A model generated the notes under the pieces. The model did no database searches, was not told the origin of the DNA, and saw only the letters and a program-made list of their open reading frames with translations. Shown in pieces: positions 52,189-60,054 of a stretch of DNA of 64,000 nt. The position numbers were made by a program, and so were the translations under genes. This stretch comes from Actinoalloteichus fjordicus (GTDB lineage: Bacteria > Actinomycetota > Actinomycetes > Mycobacteriales > Pseudonocardiaceae), in contig NZ_CP016076.1 in the NCBI RefSeq assembly GCF_001941625.1, forward strand, positions 6,804,001 through 6,868,000. Reading direction: 5' to 3'. Within the stretch, counting starts at the first letter, position 1; each line of letters starts with the position of its first letter.

Positions 52189-52788
52189 GTGATCGAGGTC
52201 CGACCTGGCGGCCGAAGGCGGATAGACCGGGTACTCGCCCCGGACTATCTGGACGGCGTCCAGACCAAGCCGTTGAGCGAGGTGCGGGCGCTGCGCGACG
52301 AGGCGGCCCAGGAGGAGACCGATCTCTCCTATCTGCGCAGGCTGCTGCATGCACGGATCGACATCGTGCGCGCCGAGCAGATCCGACGCGAGGAGAACGG
52401 CCCATTCTCGGTGGTCGAGCAGCTCACCGACATCCTGGCTCGCAATGCCGTCGGGCCCGCCACCGGCTCCGGTCGTTACCAGACGATGGAGCCGTCGAGG
52501 GCCGAGGCGCGACGCAGGCACGTCGAGGCGCTGGTCTCCGACGTCGACCTCTCCGACGTCACCTCGCGTTCGGACGCAGAACTCGTCGAGGCCGCGAACG
52601 GTTACGGCGAGGAGGAGGAGTCGGTCTCACTGCGGCGACGCGAGGTGCAGGACGTGGTGGATCTGCTCAACGCGGAGATCGCCCGTCGGTATCGGGAAGG
52701 CCGCGCCTCGGTGGACGAACTGCTGGCCGAGGCGTGCGAGGGAGAACGCCCCGCGCCGAGGACGCCTGCGGACGACGAACCGCGCTAG
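52189..52788 (+). CDS. RsiG-like anti-sigma factor (c-di-GMP-binding motifs)
   Basis: 199 residues from GTG 52189 (GAGGA seven bases upstream; GTG 52156 is an alternative). Two helices carry the E(X)3S(X)2R(X)3Q(X)3D signature of RsiG: first at Glu43, Ser47, Arg50, His54 (Gln replaced by His), Asp58; second at Glu143, Ser147, Arg150, Gln154, Asp158, complete. In Streptomyces, RsiG with c-di-GMP sequesters the sporulation sigma factor WhiG. Also annotated as AmfC-like aerial mycelium protein. No sigma gene is nearby; the WhiG homologue must be elsewhere. Confidence 0.8.
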   Translation: MIEVRPGGRRRIDRVLAPDYLDGVQTKPLSEVRALRDEAAQEETDLSYLRRLLHARIDIVRAEQIRREENGPFSVVEQLTDILARNAVGPATGSGRYQTMEPSRAEARRRHVEALVSDVDLSDVTSRSDAELVEAANGYGEEEESVSLRRREVQDVVDLLNAEIARRYREGRASVDELLAEACEGERPAPRTPADDEPR

Positions 52789-52827
52789 CACTTCGTTCTC
52801 CGGGCCGACAGCCGTACGGTCGTCGGC

Positions 52828-53799
52828 ATGAGCGTCCCTCTGGTCGAAGTCGTGCGTTCCGGGTTCCGCGAGTGTGTGCACCGTGGCTCGGTGGCGCTGT
52901 GGGCGGACGGCAGGCTGTCTGCGCGCAGTGTCGGGGCGGTCGACGTTCCGATGTTCCCCCGTTCCTCCAACAAGCCGTTCCAGGCCCTGGCCATGCTGCG
53001 CTGCGGCCTCGAACTGTCGGATGCCGACCTCGCCGTGGCCTGCGCATCACACAGCGGGGAGCCCGAGCACCTTCGGCGCGTCGAGTCCGTCCTCCGCACG
53101 CACGGCCTCGGCGAGGCCGACCTCCAGTGCCCGCCCGCCCTGCCGGGTGACGAGGAGACCCGCCATGCGGTGCTGCGATCGGGCGGCGGGCCCCGCAGGC
53201 TGGCGATGAACTGCTCCGGCAAGCACGCCGCGATGCTGGCCGCCTGTGTTCGCGCGGGCTGGTCGACCGAGGACTATCGAGCACCGTCGCATCCGCTTCA
53301 GGTGGAGATTCGCCGAACGATCGAGGAGCTGACGGGCGAACCCGTCGCGGCGACCGCTGTCGACGGCTGTGGCGCCCCGCTGGCGGCGTTCTCGCTGACC
53401 GGGCTGGTTCGCGCCTTCGCAAGCCTCGTGCAGGCACCTCCCGGCACGCCGCAGCGCCGGATCGCCGACGTGATGCGGAAGCACCCGTTCCTGGTGTCCG
53501 GCACCGGACGCGAGGACAACCTGATGATGACCGCCGTGCCCGGCGTGCTGAGCAAGGCGGGTGCGGAGGGTGTCGCCGCCGTCGCGCTTCCGGGCGGACG
53601 AGCCGCGGCGATCAAGATCGAGGACGGTCACGCCCGAGCCAGGCTGCCGGTCCTCGTCGGCGCGCTGCGGGAACTCGGCGTCGCACCGTCCGAGGCGCTC
53701 GACGCACTCGCGACGGAACCGGTCCTCGGCGCGGGCAGCCGGGTCGGCGACGTCCGGCTGATGCCGGACGTCTTCGACCTCGCCGGACAGCTCAGCTGA
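52828..53799 (+). CDS. L-asparaginase (Rhizobium-type asparaginase II family)
   Basis: 323 residues. The family blocks are all present: RSSNKPFQALAML, CASHSGEPEH, AMNCSGKHAAMLA, VDGCGAPLAAFS, SGTGREDNLMM, AIKIEDGHARA. Hydrolyses asparagine to aspartate and ammonia; structurally unrelated to type I/II bacterial asparaginases. 3' end overlaps the convergent gene by 8 bases. Confidence 0.9.
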   Translation: MSVPLVEVVRSGFRECVHRGSVALWADGRLSARSVGAVDVPMFPRSSNKPFQALAMLRCGLELSDADLAVACASHSGEPEHLRRVESVLRTHGLGEADLQCPPALPGDEETRHAVLRSGGGPRRLAMNCSGKHAAMLAACVRAGWSTEDYRAPSHPLQVEIRRTIEELTGEPVAATAVDGCGAPLAAFSLTGLVRAFASLVQAPPGTPQRRIADVMRKHPFLVSGTGREDNLMMTAVPGVLSKAGAEGVAAVALPGGRAAAIKIEDGHARARLPVLVGALRELGVAPSEALDALATEPVLGAGSRVGDVRLMPDVFDLAGQLS

Positions 53800-54730
53800 A
53801 CCGTTCCCGAGAAGCCACCTCGGCCCAGAAGTCGCGGAGCTTCTCGTAGAGCTCGGCGATCACCGCTGCCTCGCCCTCCTCGAACGCCTCAACCATCCGG
53901 TGCACGTCCTGCGCCGAGGTGTCCTCGGACAGCTCCTCGTCGTCCATGAGCTGCACGAGGCCGCCGTAGTCGAGTTCGAGGGCGGACCCGGGGTGGAAGT
54001 GGTCCAGCCACCGTCCCGTGTCCCGCAGCAGCGCCGCAGGCCCTTCCGGTCCGATGGACTCGCGCACGACACCGTGTGCGTGCTCGGCACGCCTGCGGGC
54101 GTCGGCGAGGGGCACCCGCCAGCTCACCCGTCGCTCCGGGTCGTCGAGCGGGGCGAGCACGAGCCGACGAGCAGCGGGGTCGACCAGCGAGAACCACGGC
54201 AACGGCACGCTCCAGGTGGAGCTGACCACGTGCACCGCTCCACCGGCCATCTCGGCCACCACGGCAGCCGCCCTGGACCGCACGGCGTCCGGAGCCATCG
54301 GCAGGGCCTCGGCCAACAGCGGCGGTGAGGCGGTGGACAGGAATCCGACCATGCCCGCCGCCGCTCGCGCCCGGATGTCGAGCGGGCAGACCAGCAGGTC
54401 ATGGGCCGTCGAGGACTCCTCGTCATCCCCGGCGACGGTCGATCCGGTGTCCGCGCCAGGGGCGTCGAGGGAGACGACGTCCTCCGGACGGATCACCAGA
54501 ACGTCGGTGAGGCCCTCCAGCCGTCTGCCTGCCGGGACTCCATCACCGGGGAACAACCGGGTCGGCGAGGCGAGCTGTGTCCGAAGCCACACTTCTCGTT
54601 CGCGATCAGCCACCACCGACGGAGCGACCGGTCCGGCACGCAGTGCGCGCTCCAGTCGGTCCCGTGACGTAGCGTCGAAGGAGGACAGCGGCTCGTACAC
54701 CCTGAGGTAGGCGACGAACGGTCGTGGCAC
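53792..54730 (-). CDS. Conserved actinobacterial protein of unknown function
   Basis: About 312 residues from GTG 54730 (VPRPFVAYLRVYEPLSSFD); longer starts exist at 54780 and 54808. No catalytic motif seen; the sequence shows WLRTQLASPTRLFPGDGVP, WSVPLPWFSLVDP and a C-terminal acidic helix region (DDEELSEDTSAQDVHRMVEA). Similar genes accompany purM/DUF3073 in other actinobacteria (recollection). Divergent from DUF3073. Confidence 0.7.
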   Translation of the reverse strand: MPRPFVAYLRVYEPLSSFDATSRDRLERALRAGPVAPSVVADREREVWLRTQLASPTRLFPGDGVPAGRRLEGLTDVLVIRPEDVVSLDAPGADTGSTVAGDDEESSTAHDLLVCPLDIRARAAAGMVGFLSTASPPLLAEALPMAPDAVRSRAAAVVAEMAGGAVHVVSSTWSVPLPWFSLVDPAARRLVLAPLDDPERRVSWRVPLADARRRAEHAHGVVRESIGPEGPAALLRDTGRWLDHFHPGSALELDYGGLVQLMDDEELSEDTSAQDVHRMVEAFEEGEAAVIAELYEKLRDFWAEVASRERFS

Positions 54731-54911
54731 CCTGAAATCGTGCCATGGTCGGCGCTGTGGCGGCACAGCGGTCGGCATCACGTTCAAACAAGCGGTGCCA
54801 CGTCGCATCGACCCTGCCTGTCACGGTACGGTGGGGGCAGGAAGAGTTGTCGAGACGATACGGGGCCGCCGTTCCCCCGGCCGCCCCGTCCCTGTGCGAG
54901 GGGGTCGAGCC

Positions 54912-55097
54912 ATGGGGCGCGGCCGAGCTAAGGCCAAGCAGACGAAGGTGGCCCGGGAGCTCAAGTACAGCACCCATGCCACGGACTTCGACGCTCTGCA
55001 GCGCGAGCTGTCAGGCGGCGAGTCCTCTGGCAAGCGGTCCGATGATGACCGACCCGGAGACTCGTACGACGACCGGTACGACGAATATCGAGGTTGA
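54912..55097 (+). CDS. DUF3073 small basic/acidic protein
   Basis: 61 residues from ATG 54912 (GAGGGGG upstream). MGRGRAKAKQTKVARELKYS is the invariant N-terminus of DUF3073; the C-terminus is Asp/Tyr/Arg rich (DDDRPGDSYDDRYDEYRG). Counterpart of Rv0810c. Function unknown; a nucleic-acid-binding role would suit the basic N-terminus. Confidence 0.88.
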   Translation: MGRGRAKAKQTKVARELKYSTHATDFDALQRELSGGESSGKRSDDDRPGDSYDDRYDEYRG

Positions 55098-55549
55098 CTC
55101 AGCCGAACGATCAGGCGGGTCGCCTCCCCTGGGGGTCTCTCGTCTGACGGCTGCGCCCTCAGCCTGGTCATCGTCAAGGTCCCTGTACCTGAGTTCGGGC
55201 CTTCGAACGACTGATGCCGGGTTACGCCCTAGCGGGCGTGACCCGGCATGAGTTGTCCTGTCCACAACACATGGTGCGCGCGTGAGATCCGACTCGACGC
55301 ACCATCCGAGCGAACGAGGCCCCACATCCGCCACGGATGTGGGGCCTCGTTCTGTCCGGGGCTGCCCGGCGGGTGCCGCCGGAGATCCTGAGGAGCCTGC
55401 GAGCTCGCGGGCCGCTACTCCGCTCGGCGCAAGCGTGAGCCACACCCCTCCCGGTGATCACCCAAGCCGCAGACAACGGTCATATCCCCCCGATAACCTT
55501 GACCCAGGGTGAGCGGCCGACCGCCAGCCGCAGCGACGAGGAGGAGACG
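55098..55549. other. Intergenic region with three strong hairpins
   Basis: About 450 bases between DUF3073 and the ESX-type module. Contains the hairpins at 55214-55352 and a GGAGGAG ribosome site before 55550. No coding sequence recognised; it marks the boundary where the accessory ESX-type module interrupts the purM neighbourhood. Confidence 0.5.
55214..55352. terminator. Three consecutive hairpins downstream of DUF3073
   Basis: Hairpin 1: 16-bp stem 55214-55229 / 55234-55249 with one T-G wobble, loop TAGC. Hairpin 2: ATGGTGCG / CGCACCAT (55271-55278 / 55298-55305). Hairpin 3: perfect 18-bp stem 55312-55329 / 55335-55352, loop GCCAC. The first suits termination after DUF3073; three in a row is excessive for that and may indicate attenuation, a boundary element or a structured RNA. 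Confidence 0.55.
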
Positions 55550-55963
55550 ATGGGGGATTCGTATCAGGTCGATCCGGAACTGCTACCGCAGGCGATCGCG
55601 GATCTGATCGAAGCGCGCAGTCAGTTGCGGGATCTGAGGCAAAAGGCACAGGAACTGGCCAGAAATCGACCCGGGCGCGGCGCCGATCAGGTCAGCCTCA
55701 ATTCAGGGACCGAACTTTCGCGCGTGGCAGGCGATGCATCAAGTGGATCGCTCATCCACACCGTGAATATGTACGAGGAGGCCATCGACGCGACCCTGGA
55801 AAACTTCCGCCAAATGCTCGCATCATATCTTGAGCTGGAGGACGTTAACCAGATACCTGATTTCGAGGGCGAACCGACGCCATACTCATCGAGCCCCAGC
55901 TATGCCGAGCAAGAGCGCGCCAGGCAAGGCTACCATCACGGCAATGGGAATATCGCAGTCTAA
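55550..55963 (+). CDS. Small helical ESX-module protein (WXG100/PE-like role)
   Basis: 137 residues from ATG 55550 (GGAGGAG upstream). Helical, with LPQAIADLIEARSQLRDLRQ and MYEEAIDATLENFRQMLASY as two long helices separated by an Asn/Gly turn, the overall plan of PE/WXG100-like substrates; no canonical WxG. The C-terminal 37 codons are repeated almost perfectly at 56615-56726. First gene of a type VII-associated unit with DUF3558, PPE-like and EspG genes. Confidence 0.65.
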   Translation: MGDSYQVDPELLPQAIADLIEARSQLRDLRQKAQELARNRPGRGADQVSLNSGTELSRVAGDASSGSLIHTVNMYEEAIDATLENFRQMLASYLELEDVNQIPDFEGEPTPYSSSPSYAEQERARQGYHHGNGNIAV

Positions 55964-55986
55964 CCCGAGAAGAAATCGGTAACCAC

Positions 55987-56616
55987 GTGAAGAAGCTTCG
56001 TCGATTCAGCACGGCAATAGTCGCAGTACTCACAATCCTGATTCTCGTTTCATGCAGCACAACCGAGGATGGGCAGGCCAATCCGACCGAGACAACCGCA
56101 ATACCTACGACAACCGACGACACAGAATCTACCGGCACGAACAACGACAGCCTGGCTCCTCCAGTTGAGGATCCAAAAGATGTCGGCGGCGTAGATATCT
56201 GCACGGTTCTCGCCCCAGAAAGCGCCACAGAGCTGGGGTTCGATCCAGAGGGAATCCCGCAAGAAAGCGCCGTTAATGCCAGTTCAGATCCCTGCTCGTG
56301 GGAAACCACTGGAAGGAACGACGGCTCGGGAGTCTACATATACTCTGACGTCGACCGCACTGGACTCAATGAGATGTACCTGCTACGCGGTGACGCGTAT
56401 CCAGACTTTCGCGAATTTGAGATCGCAGGCTATCCTGCGGTACAAGCGTCGCTTGGTGGCGCCACTGACACCTCCTGCGAGATCCATATCGGAGTCGCGG
56501 AAGATCAATTCATCACCATTAGTGCAGGGCTGGGATTCGACGAAGAAGGCGACCCATGCCAACTAGCAGTTCGTACGGCCGAATCCGTAGTTCCTGGACT
56601 GCCAACCGCCGAGTGA
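55987..56616 (+). CDS. DUF3558 lipoprotein
   Basis: 209 residues, GTG start. Signal peptide with lipobox (VAVLTILILVSC), Thr-rich linker, then DUF3558: DICTVLAPESATELGF, DPCSWETTGRNDG, GYPAVQASLGG, and C-terminal GDPCQLAVRTAESVVPGLP. Four Cys in the mature domain probably form disulfides. DUF3558 lipoproteins accompany ESX-like gene sets in Pseudonocardiaceae; molecular role unknown. AT-richer than the block around it. Confidence 0.85.
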   Translation: MKKLRRFSTAIVAVLTILILVSCSTTEDGQANPTETTAIPTTTDDTESTGTNNDSLAPPVEDPKDVGGVDICTVLAPESATELGFDPEGIPQESAVNASSDPCSWETTGRNDGSGVYIYSDVDRTGLNEMYLLRGDAYPDFREFEIAGYPAVQASLGGATDTSCEIHIGVAEDQFITISAGLGFDEEGDPCQLAVRTAESVVPGLPTAE

Positions 56617-56726
56617 TACCTGACTTCGAGGGCGAACCGACGCCATACTCATCGAGCCCCAGCTATGCCGAGCAAGAGCGCGCCAGGCAAGGCTACCATC
56701 ACGGCAATGGGAATGTGGCAGTTTAA
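56615..56726 (+). repeat. Duplicated 3' fragment of the first ESX-module gene
   Basis: 112 bases matching 55852-55963 (the end of the 55550 gene including its TAA) with only about four substitutions. It starts at the stop of the first DUF3558 gene and ends before the second, so a unit of gene-end plus DUF3558 was duplicated in tandem. No start codon or full gene remains here. Confidence 0.85.
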
Positions 56727-56739
56727 AGGACGACGGGAG

Positions 56740-57394
56740 ATGGGCATGAAGACCGCAAAGCCAGCACAAAACGCTTTTATCTCGTTTACCGCGTCGATGA
56801 TAATTGCCGCAGTCGCCCTCACTTCTTGCAATGAGACTGAAGGCGGACAGGGAATGCCCGATGAATCACCTTCCTCCATTCCTCCGGCAGCCGATCAGAG
56901 CAGCGAAGGAAGTACGACTCAAGCGGCGGACCTCCTCGCGCCCCCGGTCGAAGAACCCAAAGAAGTCGACAACGTCGACACCTGTACGCTCTTCACCACC
57001 GAGGACGCTTCCCGCCTGGGATATGATCCCGCCGGAATTCCCGAAGATGGCGCCGCTGGAACAGAATACGCTTCTTGCACATGGCGTCCATCGGGACAAC
57101 GCGATGGCGGAGTGACAATCTGGGCCGATGTCGAACGGAACGGGATCAGCGAAATGTACCGACTTCCCCGAGAGACCTACCCCGATTTCCGAGAATTCGA
57201 GGTAGCGGGATACCCGTCCGTTCAAGCGTCACTTGGCGAATCAACCGATAGTTCATACTTTATCCACGTTGGAATTTACGACACTCAGTTCGTTTCCTTC
57301 GGTTCCAGTATAGGGATATGGCCAGGATGGCGATCCCTGCGTACAGGCAGAATCCTTCGCTGAAGCCCTCGTACCTAGTCTTCCAACGGCGTAA
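56740..57394 (+). pseudogene. Second DUF3558 lipoprotein gene, frameshifted near the 3' end
   Basis: Starts ATG 56740 (AAAGGA upstream), signal peptide with lipobox (IIAAVALTSC), domain clearly paralogous to the first copy (DTCTLFTTEDASRLGYDP; YPDFREFEVAGYPSVQASLG). In frame it stops at 57363 after a foreign tail (WPGWRSLRTGRILR). Removing one G from the GGG at 57313-57315 restores GYGQDGDPCVQAESFAEALV and PSLPTA with a TAA at 57392, the expected family C-terminus. So either a recent single-base insertion or a sequencing error. Confidence 0.8.
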
Positions 57395-57409
57395 AAGGAG
57401 GTCGCATAA

Positions 57410-58834
57410 ATGCCAGAACTCGTCCTGAGAACCACCAACGAGTCGTTCGACGGCAAGACCGCGCATCAGATCAAGGCTGAGGTCGATGCGGACGGGCATA
57501 ATGGCAGTTTCAATACCGCCTACGCTGGCTGGTCTGACGTCAGCACGAAGTTCGCCGATATCGGGGACTACATCGACTCGGCATTGCGGAAGGCGGCGGG
57601 TGCGCACGCCGGTGCGGCGGCGGATGCGTCGCAGGGAGCAGTCGCTCCGCTTTCCGAGTACGCCCGGCAGGGACAGGCGCAAGCCGATGCCATCCGAGAC
57701 GTGATCAGTGCGCAACAGCTGACTCATCTCACCGTCGAGAACGAGACCCCAGCAGGCCAGGCTGCGCCGCCGCAGAAGGAGGGATTCGAGCAGGTACTGC
57801 CGTCGCAGTGGACCGGGCATGGCGACCGGATGGATGCCTACGAGGCCGAGAATCAGGCGGCTCGCGATGCGATGTACGCCTATCAGAGCGAGACGAACGC
57901 GCGGCTCAGCGCAGTCCCACTCTTCGAGGAGCCGCCGCAGGTCGAGTACTCGGCGAAGGGGTCCACGCCGACCGACGTCAGTCCAGGTGGCGGCAATGTG
58001 ATCACTACACCGCCGTCCGGTATCGGCGGGCCGGGGACCGGCGGCGGGGGCGGGTTCGGCGGGCTTCCCGGCGGGTCCGGGGGCGGCTGGGCCTCGCCGG
58101 GTGACGTGCCCGGCGGTGGCTCTGGCGGGACTCCTCCCGGCGGAGGCGTCAGCCCGCCTGCAGGTGGTGGGAACGGCGGGCCTCCTCCCGGTGGTCCTGC
58201 GCCCGGCATCAGCCCCGATCACCACATCTCCAACCCGACACCGGTCGCACCTGCCCCAGGGCCGAACGTGCCGCCCGGACACCTCGGCCCGACGCCGCCC
58301 GGGGGCGGCTACGGGCAGCCGGGGCCCGGTGGCTTCCTTCCCGGCGGGGGTGCAGGCGGGCCGGGCGGCCACGCAGGCGGTCCCGGCGGCGGACGCGGGC
58401 CCGGCGGTCTGGGCGGTCCTGGCGGCGGGCGGATGCCTGGCGGATTCGGCGGCGGTCCGGGCGGTACCGGTGGCGGCTTCGGCGGCGGTGGGCGAATGCC
58501 GGGCGGCTTCGGGCCGGGCGGCGCCGGTGGGTTCGGCCCCGGCGGCCCCGGTGCTGGTGGGCTCGGTGCGGGCGGGACGACGGGTGTCGGCGGTCCCGGT
58601 GGCCGGCTGCCGGGCGGATTCGGGCCTGCGGGCGGCGGCTTCGGGCCCGGTGGCGGTGGTGCTGCGGGCGGCGGCATGGCCGGTGGTGGCGCGGGCGGCC
58701 GGGGAGGACCCGGCGAGGAGGACAAGGAGCACAAGCGCGCCGACTACCTCTTGGAGACCGAGGACGTCTTCGGCGACGGAATCAAGGTCGCGCCGGCCGT
58801 GTTCGGCGAGAACCCGCCCGGATACGGTGGGTGA
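57410..58834 (+). CDS. PPE-like ESX substrate with Gly/Pro-rich C-terminus
   Basis: 474 residues, AAAAGGAGG upstream of the ATG. The N-terminal 180 residues are helical (FNTAYAGWSDVSTKFADIGD; EYARQGQAQADAIRDVISAQ), PPE/WXG-like. Residues about 190-450 are almost pure Gly/Pro with GGPGG-type repeats, then an ending EDVFGDGIKVAPAVFGENPP typical of Pseudonocardiaceae PPE-domain proteins. Probably exported by a type VII system. Its GTGA stop overlaps the EspG start. Confidence 0.8.
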   Translation: MPELVLRTTNESFDGKTAHQIKAEVDADGHNGSFNTAYAGWSDVSTKFADIGDYIDSALRKAAGAHAGAAADASQGAVAPLSEYARQGQAQADAIRDVISAQQLTHLTVENETPAGQAAPPQKEGFEQVLPSQWTGHGDRMDAYEAENQAARDAMYAYQSETNARLSAVPLFEEPPQVEYSAKGSTPTDVSPGGGNVITTPPSGIGGPGTGGGGGFGGLPGGSGGGWASPGDVPGGGSGGTPPGGGVSPPAGGGNGGPPPGGPAPGISPDHHISNPTPVAPAPGPNVPPGHLGPTPPGGGYGQPGPGGFLPGGGAGGPGGHAGGPGGGRGPGGLGGPGGGRMPGGFGGGPGGTGGGFGGGGRMPGGFGPGGAGGFGPGGPGAGGLGAGGTTGVGGPGGRLPGGFGPAGGGFGPGGGGAAGGGMAGGGAGGRGGPGEEDKEHKRADYLLETEDVFGDGIKVAPAVFGENPPGYGG

Positions 58835-59655
58835 CAGTGGACGTCAGGGGGCGCATCACTCTGTCCGCCCTAGAGGTGGACAGCATTCTCACCACACTCA
58901 AGACCGCACTGCCCACCGCGTTCCAGTTTCTCGGTTTCGGGGACACCGAGGACGAGCGCAGGCAGCTGCATCGACAGGCTTGGCAGGGCCTGGAGCGCAA
59001 GGGCCTGGTGGAACGCGGCGAACTCCACCCGTTCCTGGTCAACGCCTTCCGGGTACTCGCCCGTCCCACCCAGTCGATCTGGGCCTTCATCCAGCTGGGC
59101 GGTATGGAGGAGATCGACGCCGTGATCGCGGCAAGCGGGGAGTTCGCCGTGCTCGCCGCCCATCATGGGCACAAGGACCGCCACCCTCATGATCGTGACC
59201 TGAACCTGGACCCGGTACGCGGCTCCGGACTGCCGTGGGCGGCGGCCGGGCTGCTTCCCGAGCATCAGGCAGGCCCCGGTCGGTCGGTGAACTGCTCCTC
59301 GGCCGAGATCGAGGCAGCGGGAAAGCTGATCGGTCGCGATTCCGGTGCGGCACGCAACGCCTTCATCCAGTCGGGAATCCGACCAGCCGACGCGGACATG
59401 CTGGCCACGGTGCTCTCGGCAAGGCGAGTGCGATTCGGCGAGTTCAGTGCCCGCAGCTTCGACCAGCTCAGTGGGCGGACGCGGAAGTCGGAGTTCCGCG
59501 CCGACATCCTGGACACCGTGGCGGGGCGGTACCTCCTCCAGCACAAACCCGATCGAAGCGGCGGCCGCTGGTTCACCATGACGCCGACCGACCGCAGTCG
59601 CTTCGCCGGTCAGCTCGACGAGGTCCTGCAGTCCGTGGCGCCTCGGCGGCGCTGA
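58831..59655 (+). CDS. EspG-family type VII secretion chaperone
   Basis: 274 residues. Begins ITLSALEVDSILTTLKTALP, with later VERGELHPFLVNAFRVLARP and a C-terminal GGRWFTMTPTDRSRFAGQLD, as in EspG proteins. EspG binds a cognate PE-PPE pair in the cytoplasm, here most likely the two products encoded upstream. No EccC, EccD or MycP gene in the window, so the secretion machine is elsewhere. Confidence 0.88.
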   Translation: MTVDVRGRITLSALEVDSILTTLKTALPTAFQFLGFGDTEDERRQLHRQAWQGLERKGLVERGELHPFLVNAFRVLARPTQSIWAFIQLGGMEEIDAVIAASGEFAVLAAHHGHKDRHPHDRDLNLDPVRGSGLPWAAAGLLPEHQAGPGRSVNCSSAEIEAAGKLIGRDSGAARNAFIQSGIRPADADMLATVLSARRVRFGEFSARSFDQLSGRTRKSEFRADILDTVAGRYLLQHKPDRSGGRWFTMTPTDRSRFAGQLDEVLQSVAPRRR

Positions 59656-59680
59656 GCCGCTGCTCCGGGTCCCGAGCACC

Positions 59681-59709
59681 GGGCTGCCCGCGTTCGACGC
59701 GGGCAGCCC
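59681..59709 (+). terminator. Terminator of the ESX-type operon
   Basis: Perfect 13-bp stem GGGCTGCCCGCGT / ACGCGGGCAGCCC with TCG loop, 26 bases after the EspG stop. Very stable; no following T run. Confidence 0.7.
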
Positions 59710-60054
59710 ACACCGGCCGTCGGTCGGCACAGGGCCGCAGTTCACCGGCCGGTCTCAGCCGTCGCGAACGACAGAGCCGAGCCGCTGAGCAGCACCGGGC
59801 CGACCGACCGTGGGGAGCGCGACGACATTGATCAGCAGTCGACGGCGATGAATCGACGGCTATCGGATCGCGAATCCACGGCGCTGAAGGTCGACGATGC
59901 CGAGCACAAGCACCAGAGCACGGAAGTTCGGGGCCCCGGACCGCGCCGTGGAAACGCGGACGGAGGCCGCCACGCTCCCGGCGGCCGCCATCGGCTTCGC
60001 CGCCTCTTGGCTCACCAGGATCGGCTCGGATCGCCGAAGGCCACGCCCGTCGAG
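59710..60054. other. Intergenic region between convergent espG and purM, no recognised gene
   Basis: About 345 bases after the operon terminator. Open frames exist on both strands but are extensions of purM antisense frames without motifs. Nothing functional seen. Confidence 0.4.
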
